In this document: piece after piece, positions 19,378 to 28,482 of the stretch
Position numbering within the stretch: the stretch's first letter is position 1
Layout of the letters: every line of letters begins with the position of its first letter
Assembly (NCBI GenBank): GCA_019649675.1
Contig: BOWN01000002.1
Location: forward strand, 175,704-239,703
Length of the DNA stretch: 64,000 bases
Source of the DNA: Cryomorphaceae bacterium
GTDB taxonomy: Bacteria; Bacteroidota; Bacteroidia; Flavobacteriales; UBA7430
Direction: 5' to 3'
Notes under the pieces: generated by a model
Databases searched by the model: none
Seen by the model: the letters and a program-made list of their open reading frames with translations, nothing else
What the model was told of the DNA's origin: nothing
Program-made: the position numbers and the translations under genes

Positions 19378-21515
19378 ATGATCCCACAAGGACTTAAACA
19401 AACCATCGATTTAGGCGATGGAAGAACAATTGAAATTGAAACAGGAAAACTCGCAAAACAAGCTGATGGATCTGTTGTCATTCGCATGGGTAAGACTATG
19501 CTACTTGCAACAGTGGTTTCAAGTAAAGATGCTAAAGAAGGTGTTAATTTCCTTCCTTTAACTGTTGATTATCGTGAGAAATTTGCCGCTGACGGACGTT
19601 ATCCAGGTGGTTTTCTTAAGAGAGAGGCACGCCCTTCTGATCAAGAAATTTTAGTAATGCGTTTAGTTGATCGTGTATTACGACCACTATTCCCTTCTGA
19701 TTACCATGCTGAAACGCAATTGATGATTCAATTGATGTCTTACGATAAAGACTGTATGCCTGATGCTCTTGCAGGTTTAGCTGCTTCTGCTTGTTTATCA
19801 TTATCTGATATTCCTTTCGAAGGACCTATTTCTGAAGTTCGTGTTGCACGTCTTGACGGAAAATTTATTATAAACCCTAACCCTGAGCAATTAGAAGCTG
19901 CAGACATCGATCTTATGGTTGGTGCATCAATGGATAGTGTTGCCATGGTTGAAGGTGAAATGGATGAAGTTAGCGAAGCTGAGATGATTGAAGCTATAAA
20001 GGTAGCTCACGAAGCAATTAAAGTTCAATGTACTGCTCAACTTGAATTAGCAAAAGCTTTTAAAGTTGGTGCAAAAAGAGAATATTGTCACGAAGAGGCT
20101 GATGACATGGATCTATTGGCTCAAGTTAAAAATGCTTGTTACGACAAATGTTATGCAGTTGCCAAAAGTGGTAATCCTGACAAAAATGCCCGTAAAAAAG
20201 CTTTTGGAGAGATTAAAGAAACTTTCCTTGAAACCCTTAGTGAAGAAGACCGAGAAGAAAAAGCTTTCCTACTTGGTAAATATATACACCAAGTAGAAAA
20301 AGATGCAGTAAGAGATGTTGTTCTTAACGAAGGTATTCGTTTAGACGGTAGAGCTACGAGAGATATCCGACCTATTTGGAGTGAAATTGACTATTTACCA
20401 AGTGTTCATGGTTCTGCCTTATTTACGCGTGGAGAAACACAATCTTTATCAACAGTTACTTTAGGAACTGCACTAGATGTAAACAGAATTGATAATGTAA
20501 CATTCCAAGGATCTGAGAAATTCTACTTACATTATAATTTCCCTCCATTCTCTACCGGAGAAGCGCGCCCTATTCGTGGTGTAAGCCGAAGAGAAATTGG
20601 TCATGGGAACTTGGCTCAAAGGGCCCTTAAAGGAATGATTCCTGAAGAGAATCCATACACAATTCGTATTGTTTCTGAAATCCTAGAATCAAATGGTTCT
20701 TCTTCTATGGCAACAGTTTGTGCTGGTACTCTTGCACTTATGGATGCTGGTATAAAAATGACCAGACCTGTTTCAGGAATTGCTATGGGATTAATTACCG
20801 ATGAAGAAACTGGTAAATTCGCCGTTCTTTCTGATATACTGGGAGATGAAGATCACCTAGGTGACATGGACTTTAAAGTTACAGGTACTGAAAAAGGTAT
20901 AACTGCATGTCAAATGGACATTAAAGTAAAAGGTTTATCATATGACATCCTAACGCAAGCTTTAGAGCAATCTAAAGGTGGTAGAATGCACATTTTAGGA
21001 GAAATTCTTAAAACGATTGACACACCAAGAGCTGACCTTAAACCTCATGCACCAAGAATTGAAATTCTTCAAGTTGCCAAGGATTGTATTGGTGGTATTA
21101 TTGGACCTGGTGGTAAGATTATTCAAAAACTACAATTAGATACAGATACAACAATTACCATTGAAGAGATAGACGGATATGGTAAAGTTGAAATTCTAGG
21201 AACAAACAAAGAAGGTATGGATGCTGCAATTGCTAAGATTAAAGAAATTGCATTTATGCCTGCTGTAGGGGAAGAATACGACGGCCGTGTAAAAAATATT
21301 CAAGCTTATGGTGCATTTGTTGAAATTGCGCCAGGAAAAGATGGTTTATTACACATTTCAGAAATCGACACAAACGAATCAACAATGTTGAAGATGTTTT
21401 AAAAGTCGACGATCCAGTGAAAGTGAAAATTATTGATATTGATGCTAAAACAGGTAAAATGAAATTTTCTAGAAAAGTTTTATTACCAAAACCTGAAGCT
21501 AAACCAGCAGAATAA
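19378..21515 (+). CDS. pnp: Polyribonucleotide nucleotidyltransferase (PNPase), 3' frameshift
   Basis: Phosphorolytic 3'-5' exoribonuclease that degrades mRNA. Two RNase PH domains are present (first at about 15-145, second from about 320 with [15 protein letters not shown] and [11 protein letters not shown]). The KH domain reads [15 protein letters not shown] and is followed by an S1 domain beginning [20 protein letters not shown]. One base is missing near 21369-21371: adding an A gives [26 protein letters not shown] and a stop at 21515, for 712 aa, the usual length. Without repair the S1 domain would be cut in half. The gene sits after rpsO, as in many bacteria, and ends at a terminator. 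Confidence 0.94.
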
Positions 21516-21533
21516 CTTTAATTATAACATATT

Positions 21534-21567
21534 AATCCCTCCAATATTTTGGAGGGATTTTTTTTTT
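21534..21567 (+). terminator. Intrinsic terminator after pnp
   Basis: An 11-base perfect stem (AATCCCTCCAA with TTGGAGGGATT), 4-base loop and a long T run to 21567. This also places the restored pnp stop at the expected spot. Confidence 0.9.
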
Positions 21568-21578
21568 ACATTTAAAAC

Positions 21579-22202
21579 ATGAATTTGAAGACAATTATAA
21601 TCTGTATTACAGGTGCTAGTGGATCAGGGAAGACAACCTTTGCTAAAAAACTAATATCAGCTTTACCTAAAAATAAAATCACTCTAATTAGTCAAGATTC
21701 ATATTATAAAGACTTAAACCATTTAACTATTCAAGAAAGATCTTCTCAAAATTTTGACCATCCTAATGCACTAGATTTAGACCTACTAAAAAAACATCTC
21801 ATAACCCTGAAAAATGGGAAAGAAATTAATCAACCTATCTATGATTTTAACACACACTCCCGAATCAATTCTACAAAAATAATTCATCCAAAAGAAATTA
21901 TTATTGTTGAAGGAACATTAGCTGTAAGCAAAAAAATGTTACACCAGTTATATGATATCATAATCTACATTGATCAAGACCAAAACACCTGCCTAGAGAG
22001 AAGAATAAAAAGAGATATAGCCGAACGAGGTAGAACAAGAAAATGCGTTATTGAACAATATAATTCAACTGTAAAACCAATGTTTGAAAAATTCATTTAT
22101 CCATGCAGAAAAATAGCTCACGAAATTATTCCAGGAAATAATAATAATGAATATATATCACCTATTTTAGAAAAATTAAAAATAAGATTGAAATTAATGT
22201 AA
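21579..22202 (+). CDS. udk: Uridine kinase
   Basis: Phosphorylates uridine and cytidine in pyrimidine salvage. The P-loop GASGSGKTTFAKKL is at about residues 12-25. ISQDSYYKDL, NFDHPNALDLDLL and the YDFNTHSR region match the uridine kinase family, as does the arginine-rich lid RRIKRDIAERGR. 207 residues, usual length. It lies directly behind the pnp terminator; TACATTTA at 21567-21574 is a weak promoter match that would give an almost leaderless message. Confidence 0.92.
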   Translation: MNLKTIIICITGASGSGKTTFAKKLISALPKNKITLISQDSYYKDLNHLTIQERSSQNFDHPNALDLDLLKKHLITLKNGKEINQPIYDFNTHSRINSTKIIHPKEIIIVEGTLAVSKKMLHQLYDIIIYIDQDQNTCLERRIKRDIAERGRTRKCVIEQYNSTVKPMFEKFIYPCRKIAHEIIPGNNNNEYISPILEKLKIRLKLM

Positions 22203-22259
22203 CCTTTTTATGAATATACTCGTATAATCATGAGTACTGATTTAATTTAAAAATATTTT

Positions 22260-23123
22260 ATGCGCCAGCTAAAAATCACCAAACAGGTAACCAATAGAGA
22301 AACTGCATCACTTGATAAATATTTACAAGAAATTGGTAAAGTTGACTTAATTACAGCAGAAGAAGAAGTTGAATTGGCTCAGCGCATTCGTGAAGGAGAT
22401 CAAATTGCTTTAGAAAAATTAACTAAAGCCAATCTTCGTTTTGTAGTCTCAGTTGCAAAACAATACCAAAACCAAGGTCTTTCACTACCTGATTTAATTA
22501 ACGAAGGAAACTTAGGTTTAATAAAAGCTGCACAACGTTTTGATGAAACTAGAGGGTTTAAATTCATCTCTTATGCCGTATGGTGGATTCGCCAATCTAT
22601 TCTTCAAGCCTTGGCAGAACAATCTCGAATAGTGCGTCTTCCTTTAAATAAAATTGGATCGATCAATAAAATTAACAAGGCTTATGCTTCAATTGAACAA
22701 GAAGAAGAACGAGCACCTTCTGCTTCTGAAATTGCTAGCTTTCTTGATATGAGTGTGGCTGATGTTAAAGAATCACAAAGAAATTCAGGGCGACATGTAT
22801 CTATGGATGCGCCATTGGTTGAAGGAGAAGATTCAAATCTTTACGATGTACTTCGTTCTGGTGAAAGCCCAAATCCAGATAGAGCATTACTTAATGCTTC
22901 GCTAAGTATAGAGATTGAAAGAGCATTGGAAACCCTTACACCAAGGGAGGCTGATGTCATCCGACTTTATTTCGGTCTAGAAAGTAAGCAAGCTTTAACA
23001 CTTGAAGAAATCGGAGAACGTTTTGACTTAACCAGAGAAAGAGTTCGACAAATTAAAGAAAAAGCAATCCGAAGACTTAAACACGCTTCAAGAAGTAAAA
23101 TATTAAAAACATACTTAGGATAA
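22260..23123 (+). CDS. rpoD: Primary RNA polymerase sigma factor RpoD (sigma-A)
   Basis: The 287-residue form typical of Bacteroidota, without the long N-terminal acidic region of Escherichia coli sigma-70. Region 1.2 starts at [18 protein letters not shown]. Region 2 includes [36 protein letters not shown] and [14 protein letters not shown]. Region 3 follows, and region 4 carries the helix-turn-helix [27 protein letters not shown]. This is the factor expected to read the TAnnTTTG promoters found through the window. Intact; followed by a terminator. Confidence 0.97.
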   Translation: MRQLKITKQVTNRETASLDKYLQEIGKVDLITAEEEVELAQRIREGDQIALEKLTKANLRFVVSVAKQYQNQGLSLPDLINEGNLGLIKAAQRFDETRGFKFISYAVWWIRQSILQALAEQSRIVRLPLNKIGSINKINKAYASIEQEEERAPSASEIASFLDMSVADVKESQRNSGRHVSMDAPLVEGEDSNLYDVLRSGESPNPDRALLNASLSIEIERALETLTPREADVIRLYFGLESKQALTLEEIGERFDLTRERVRQIKEKAIRRLKHASRSKILKTYLG

Positions 23124-23147
23124 GAAGGCTTACGCCTTCTTTTTTTT
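23122..23147 (+). terminator. Intrinsic terminator after rpoD
   Basis: An 8-base stem (AAGAAGGC with GCCTTCTT), 4-base loop, then a T run. It starts at the last base of the rpoD stop codon region. Confidence 0.85.
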
Positions 23148-23159
23148 ATTTAATTATAT

Positions 23160-23810
23160 ATGGCACACTTAATTGCACCTTCTGTATTAGCTGCTGATTT
23201 TGCTAATATCCAACGCGACTTCGAAATGATTAACAGATCTAATGCCGACTGGTTTCATATCGATGTTATGGATGGGGTTTTTGTCCCGAATATTTCATTT
23301 GGAATGCCTGTTATATCTGCTATGAAAAAACATGCTAAAAAGCCTTTAGATGTCCATCTGATGATTGTTAATCCTGACCAATACATCAGTACATTTAAAA
23401 ATATTGGCGCGGACATTCTAACTGTTCACTATGAAGCATGTTCACATTTACATAGAACTCTTCAAGCTATAAAAGCTGAAGGGATGAAGGCTGGTGTTGC
23501 TTTAAATCCACATACCCCAATACACCTATTAGAAGACATTATTCATGATATAGATCTTGTATGCATTATGTCTGTTAATCCCGGATTTGGAGGTCAATCA
23601 TTTATTGAACATACTTATAAAAAAGTAAAGGAATTAAAAAGTCTTATTAACAAAAATGAAACCTCTACATTAATAGAAATTGACGGAGGCGTAAACATCA
23701 ATAATGCAAAAGCCCTAATAGATACTGGAGCGGATGTTCTTGTTGCTGGAAGTTTTGTTTTTAAATCTGAAAATCCTGAATTAACAATTCAAGAACTAAA
23801 AGCGGTATGA
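23160..23810 (+). CDS. rpe: Ribulose-phosphate 3-epimerase
   Basis: Interconverts ribulose 5-phosphate and xylulose 5-phosphate in the pentose phosphate pathway. The TIM-barrel motifs are all present: APSVLAADFANI at the start, WFHIDVMDGVFVPNISFG with the catalytic Asp, DVHLMI, MSVNPGFGGQSF, and the phosphate-binding IDGGVN and GADVLVAGSFVF. 216 residues, normal length, intact. It lies 13 bases beyond the rpoD terminator. Confidence 0.96.
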   Translation: MAHLIAPSVLAADFANIQRDFEMINRSNADWFHIDVMDGVFVPNISFGMPVISAMKKHAKKPLDVHLMIVNPDQYISTFKNIGADILTVHYEACSHLHRTLQAIKAEGMKAGVALNPHTPIHLLEDIIHDIDLVCIMSVNPGFGGQSFIEHTYKKVKELKSLINKNETSTLIEIDGGVNINNAKALIDTGADVLVAGSFVFKSENPELTIQELKAV

Positions 23811-23857
23811 TAAAATTGAAAATGACATCCCTATTCCCAAATTAGAAAAATACCCGT

Positions 23858-24067
23858 TTATTTCTTCTTAATAAAAGCTGTCTTAAGAATCAAACGTGTT
23901 CCATCCACCTTTCCATCAATTTCCATAGGATCATCTATCAATCTAATATTCTTAACCTTTGTACCCTTTTTCTAATGAATTTGAATTCATTTAACTTTCA
24001 TTGACTAAGTAAAGATGACTGAATCACCATTTTCAAGAACATTACCATTCATGTCATTAGTTACCAT
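23858..24067 (-). pseudogene. PhnA/YjdM-like small protein gene with three in-frame stops
   Basis: Minus-strand translation from the ATG at 24067 gives MVTNDMNGNVLENGDSVIFT, a stop, SMKVK, a stop, IQIH, a stop, and then KKGTKVKNIRLIDDPMEIDG on to LKTAFIKKK and a stop at 23858. This matches the C-terminal domain of YjdM/PhnA proteins (pattern GDSV...KVKG....KxGTKVKxIRL...IDxKxDG...LKxxFxKK) with no change in length; the three stops fall where Lys, Gly and a hydrophobic residue are usual. Each needs one substitution (for example AAG to TAG, GGA to TGA). The zinc ribbon of the longer E. coli form is absent, as in the short Bacteroidota versions. Unlike the other damaged genes here, this is point nonsense rather than frameshift. 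Confidence 0.65.
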
Positions 24068-24171
24068 TTTTTCATTTAAAACAAAAATGAGTTTTCTTCT
24101 TTAATTATACTAATTTGAAAAGAAAAATAAGTTTATATAAATAATGATAGTTAACACATTCTGAAAATGAA

Positions 24172-24204
24172 TTTGAATACAGTATTTTCGAATTAGTATA
24201 TTCG
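24172..24204 (+). promoter_or_regulatory. Promoter (TTTG, 21 bases, TATATTCG) for the glycosyltransferase pair
   Basis: TTTG at 24172-24175 and TATATTCG at 24197-24204 fit the -33/-7 pair with normal spacing and one mismatch in the -7 box. It points to transcription starting near 24211, just before the TTG start at 24221. The rest of 23811-24220 holds only the PhnA-like remnant and this promoter. Confidence 0.5.
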
Positions 24205-24220
24205 TGAAAATCAAAAAAAA

Positions 24221-25341
24221 TTGCAGAAGAAAAAAATAATCATATCGGTCACCAATGATCTCTCAACTGATCAGAGAGTAAAAAAAGTTTGTGGAACATT
24301 AAATGCTATGAATTATGACATTCTTCTTATTGGTAGAAAAAGACATACGAGTTTAAAACTTAAAAGACCTTATCAAACTAAAAGAATGAGGCTTGTATTC
24401 AATAAAGGTGCTTTATTCTATGCAGAATTCAATATACGACTGTTCATTTTACTTGTTTTTTCAAAAGTAGATATTTATCATGCCAACGACTTAGATACTT
24501 TACTTGCAAACTATTTGGCCGCAATAATTCGAAGAAAGCCTATTGTATATGATTCACATGAGTACTTTACAGGTGTTCCTGAAATCCAAAATAAAAAACT
24601 CGTAAAAAAGGTATGGCAAACAATTGAACAATTCATCTTTCCTAAGCTGAAACATATTATTACAGTGAATCAATCCATTGCTCAACTCTTCAAAGATGAA
24701 TACAATAAGGATTTACGAATACTTCGAAATGTACCTAACAAGGTCGAGACTCTTAAACTAAAAAGTAAATCTGAACTTAATATTGCGGAAGATAAAGATA
24801 TCATCATCACTCAAGGCGCAGGAATAAATATTAATCGAGGCATTGAAGAGCTTGTTGAAGCAATGCAATATTTAAATAATGTATGTCTTATTATTATTGG
24901 AGATGGAGATGTGATTCCACAGCTTAAAAAAAGAGTTTTGGAATTGAAATTAGAAAATTCTATTATTTTTAAGGGAAGAATGCCTTATCACGAAATGATG
25001 CAATACACGCAGCATGCAAAACTAGGAATCACTATAGACAAAGACACAAACACAAATTATAAATATAGCCTTCCTAACAAACTGTTCGATTTTATTCATG
25101 CAGGTATTCCTATTTTAGCATCCAAAATAATTGAAGTTGAAAAGATCATCAAAAATTATCAAATAGGTTTATTTATTAATAATCATGAACCTACACATAT
25201 TGCAAACCAAATAAAATATGCATTAGATAATAAAGAATTAATGTCAGAGTGGAAATCTAACACTCATCATGCAAGTAAAGAACTCAACTGGGAAATTGAA
25301 GAAAACACACTAAAAGACTTATACAAAAAATTGAAGAATAA
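24221..25341 (+). CDS. GT4-type glycosyltransferase
   Basis: GT-B fold protein. The N-terminal domain starts IIISVTNDLSTDQRVKKVCGTL and contains HANDLDTLLANYLAA and YDSHEYFTG. The C-terminal nucleotide-sugar domain has LIIIGDGDVIPQL, FKGRMPYHEMMQYTQHAKLGI and a late LPNKLFDFIHAGIPILAS. Sugar donor and acceptor are unknown; such genes often act on cell-surface glycans. The start is TTG, supported by the promoter just upstream and the lack of an in-frame ATG. As given, the frame runs on into the next gene. One extra A in the A6 run at 25325-25330 would end it at a TAA (25339-25341), with a short overlap, so the apparent fusion is probably an artefact. Confidence 0.8.
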
Positions 25342-26446
25342 AGCGTTACATATTGTAGCATTAAACATCCCTTACCCTGCAAATTACGGGGTGTAATTGA
25401 CATCTTTTATAAAATAAAAGCATTAAAAGATCTCGGAATCAAAATTCATCTACACTGTTATAAATACGACAGAGAGGAAACAAATAGTCTCGACATATTA
25501 TGTTCATCTGTTCATTACTATCCGAGAAAAATGAGCTGGTTTAATTTATTTTCTAACATTCCATTTATAGTCAAATCGAGGAAGTCGAAAATCTTCTGAA
25601 AAATTTAGAAAAATTTAATGCACCTATATTATTTGAAGGATTGCACACAACATATTATTTAAACCACTCAAAAATAAATCAAAGACTTCAATTTGTTAGA
25701 GCTCATAATATTGAATCAGATTATTATAAAATGCTTGCAATAGCTGAAAAAAATAATCCCAAAATTGTATCTATTTACAGAACATTTAAAAATAAAATCA
25801 TACGAAAAGAAGCTAAAAATGCAGATGGAATTTTATCAATATCTCAAAAGATCATGAACACTTTAATAAAATTGGCAACAGTAATTATATAAAGCATTCC
25901 ACCCAAATAAAGACGTTTCAAGTAAGACAGGATTAGGAGAATATGCAATTTACCATGGCAACCTTTCCGTAGCTGAAAATGAAAATGCTGCACTATATTT
26001 AATTAAACATGTCTTTAAAAAAATTGATTACCCATTTGTAATTGCAGGAAACAAACCAGGTAAACATCTTCGAAAAGAAATAACGAAATACAATCACATA
26101 AGACTTGTTGAAAATACTGAAGAGGCACTGTTAGATAACTTGATTAAAAATGCTCAAATCCAAGTTTTATATACACAACAAGCTACTGGAATAAAACTCA
26201 AACTTTTAAAATCATTATATAATGGCAGACATTGTATTGCTAATAACAAAATGTTAATAGGAGCCGAACTAAAAATTATGTCATGTAGTAGATACACCTG
26301 AAGAATGGCTCTCTAAGATAAAAGAACTTGAAAATATACCTTTTTCATCTGAAGAAATTGAAATACGTAAGAATACACTCGAAAAATTCAACTGTATAGA
26401 TGAAGCTAAAAAAATTATTCAGTTAATTTATCCACAGGAAGAATAG
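25331..26446 (+). CDS. Second glycosyltransferase (GT4-like), frameshifted
   Basis: The N-terminal segment ALHIVALNIPYPANYGGVIDIFYKIKALKDLGIKIHLHCY is a typical GT-B start; a G is missing at 25389-25393, which introduces an early stop. Further one-base breaks occur near 25575, 25845-25890 and 26270. Pieces in order: LEKFNAPILFEGLHTTYYL, LQFVRAHNIESDYYKML, GEYAIYHGNLSVAENENAALYLI, FVIAGNKPGKHLRKEI, LIKNAQIQVLYTQQATGIKLKLLKSL and a C-terminal CIDEAKKIIQLIYPQEE, stop at 26444-26446. Sugar specificity unknown. The TTG at 25331 is a possible start overlapping the preceding gene. Its 3' end overlaps the convergent ftsE gene by about 32 bases. Confidence 0.75.
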
Positions 26447-27098
26447 TTCCCTCAGAACAGCGTATCATTTTTGAAGGAAAATCATTAATTAGAGAATAAT
26501 CGTGCGTAGCCATAAAAAATAGCTTTTCCCTTCTCTTGAATTCCTTTTAAAAGCGTCATAATCTCTCTGGAAGTTTCTGGATCTAAATTACCTGTAGGTT
26601 CATCTGCAATAATTAATTCAGGCTCGTTTAATATAGCTCTAGCAATAGATACTCTTTGCTGTTCACCACCAGACAATTCATGTGGCATCTTATAACCTTT
26701 TTGTCCCATACCAACTTGAGTAAGAACTTCTTGTACTCTATTATTAATTTTATCATTATCATTCCATCCTGTTGCTCTTAAAACAAAAGATAAATTATCA
26801 TTTACGGTTCGATCAGATAACAATTGAAAATCTTGAAAGACAACCCCTATTCCTCTTCGCAAGTATGGTATTTCTTTTTCCTTCAAGATGTCAAATCAAA
26901 ACCAACAACCTCTCCTACACCTTCTTGAAGTAATAAATCACCATAAAGAGTCTTTAATAAACTACTTTTACCAGTACCTGTTTTACCTATTAAATAGATG
27001 AAATCTCCAGATTGTAACTCAAAACTCACCCTACTGAGAACCAAATGATCTTTCTGATAGATTTTGGCATCTTTTAATCGTATTATTGCTGTCGACAT
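26415..27098 (-). CDS. ftsE: Cell division ABC ATPase FtsE, frameshifted
   Basis: ATPase partner of FtsX, controlling cell-wall hydrolysis at the septum. Walker A GKTGTGKSSLLKTLYG at about 38-53, Q-loop region GVVFQDFQLLSDRTV, signature LSGGEQQRVSIARAIL and Walker B LIIADEPTGNLDPE are visible. A missing T near 26883 breaks the frame after GFDLTS. A second indel near 26511-26516 breaks it after GKAIF. Repair restores MATHDYSLINDFPSKMIR and a stop at 26415, 227 aa, the normal FtsE length. No ftsX is adjacent. The last 32 bases overlap the opposing glycosyltransferase gene. Confidence 0.87.
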
Positions 27099-27141
27099 AA
27101 ATTCTTATTTGAACTAAAAATAAATATTTATAAAAACTATT

Positions 27142-28482
27142 CTACTCTCCTACCAATTGTTTTATAAAAGGACGTAAAATATCCCACTTAAAATCATCTA
27201 AACTCCGCTCATAAGCATTGATTCCTGCGGATGGAAAGTTAGACTGAACACCTTTTAGCTCTCTTTTTTGTTGTTGAAAAACTATGTTACCAGAGACATC
27301 TTTAACAACAAACTCATACTGCAACAAAGCTGAATGCATCCGATTGTTTGTCAAACCTTTATATGTATTAGATTTTATACTAATTTGATAATCAGCATTT
27401 GTGTAATCTACTATTTCGAAACCTTTATCTTGAAAATAGTTAAGCGATTCATTTAAAAGAATCGATTGTGCACATTCTCGACCTAAGTTCAACTCCTCAG
27501 AAGTAATTGAAATCTTTGGCCAAACCAGAGTTACTGAAATCTTGAAGCTACTTTCTGGAAAATCTACTAAATCTCGAATCCAATCAGAAGGACTTGCTGC
27601 TTTCAACATTGCGTCCCAGTCTAATATAAAGTTCACAAAATGCTCTTTAAGATATACATCCATACTTTGAGCACTTACTTTAACAACACCACTAGAATTT
27701 GAAAGCAAATAATCTGGAGAACCTTTAAAAGAAGATCTAATCTTAAAAGGAATATTCTCTTTACCTATATAAATATCAAAAGATTCCAGTGAAAGGTCTG
27801 AGCCAATTAAAAACTTTCTCGTTTCCGAATTAAATTCTGATTCATAAGATATCGAATTATATACATTGGAAAGCAATTCAAAACAATACACATCTATGGG
27901 ATATTCTAAATCAGGATGCCTTAACACTCCATCCATATACAACCTCAATACATCTAAAGCTTTTACAGCATAATTCACAGCAGAGGGAATATTTTCCTGT
28001 AACTGATAATCTAAGGCTAATTTGTAATATGAATATGCCTCATTAATTGCTTTATTTTTTCGTTCAGATCTAATCTGAGCCCACTTAGATTTCGAAAGTT
28101 TATAATAAAGCCAATATTCTTTCTCATTCTCCCAAGTAGCTACTAGATCATAGCCCTCTAAATCTTTTTGACTCTCCATCTCAATTAAAGACTGATAATC
28201 TTCGCGATACCTATCTCCTTTATCAACTTGATGAAATATAGATGCACTACTCAATTTAACGGAAATCTCACTACTCAAATCCATCAGTGCATTTTGCTTG
28301 GCTATAGAAGAATAATTAGACTTATTCTTTAACGCTTTAGCAATACCTATGTAATAATCATTAGATAAAGGACGGTTTTGAATCCAATCTGGATAAACAG
28401 GCGCATCAATTTTTACAGATTTCTTAGTCCCAGAACAAGACACTGAAAGTAAAATAACAAGTATGGAAAATAAAAACCTCAT
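27142..28482 (-). CDS. LPP20-family lipoprotein with long C-terminal extension
   Basis: The N-terminus is a lipoprotein signal (LLSVSC, Cys at about residue 16) followed by SGTKK. An LPP20-like domain spans about residues 30-140: PDWIQNRPLSNDYYIGIAKAL, then AKQNALMDLSSEISVKLSS and WLYYKLSKSKW. Helical repeats (about 145-215) and a further region of unknown fold follow, ending in KQLVGE. 446 aa, intact. The start overlaps the stop of the CsgG-like gene by one base (TAATG-type), so the two are translationally coupled and probably work together at the envelope. Function unknown. Confidence 0.75.
   Translation of the reverse strand: MRFLFSILVILLSVSCSGTKKSVKIDAPVYPDWIQNRPLSNDYYIGIAKALKNKSNYSSIAKQNALMDLSSEISVKLSSASIFHQVDKGDRYREDYQSLIEMESQKDLEGYDLVATWENEKEYWLYYKLSKSKWAQIRSERKNKAINEAYSYYKLALDYQLQENIPSAVNYAVKALDVLRLYMDGVLRHPDLEYPIDVYCFELLSNVYNSISYESEFNSETRKFLIGSDLSLESFDIYIGKENIPFKIRSSFKGSPDYLLSNSSGVVKVSAQSMDVYLKEHFVNFILDWDAMLKAASPSDWIRDLVDFPESSFKISVTLVWPKISITSEELNLGRECAQSILLNESLNYFQDKGFEIVDYTNADYQISIKSNTYKGLTNNRMHSALLQYEFVVKDVSGNIVFQQQKRELKGVQSNFPSAGINAYERSLDDFKWDILRPFIKQLVGE

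Noticed and set aside
21369..21400. Frameshift in pnp as programmed frameshifting
   Set aside because: There is no slippery heptamer and the protein is full length with one added A; a sequence error explains it, as in many neighbouring genes.
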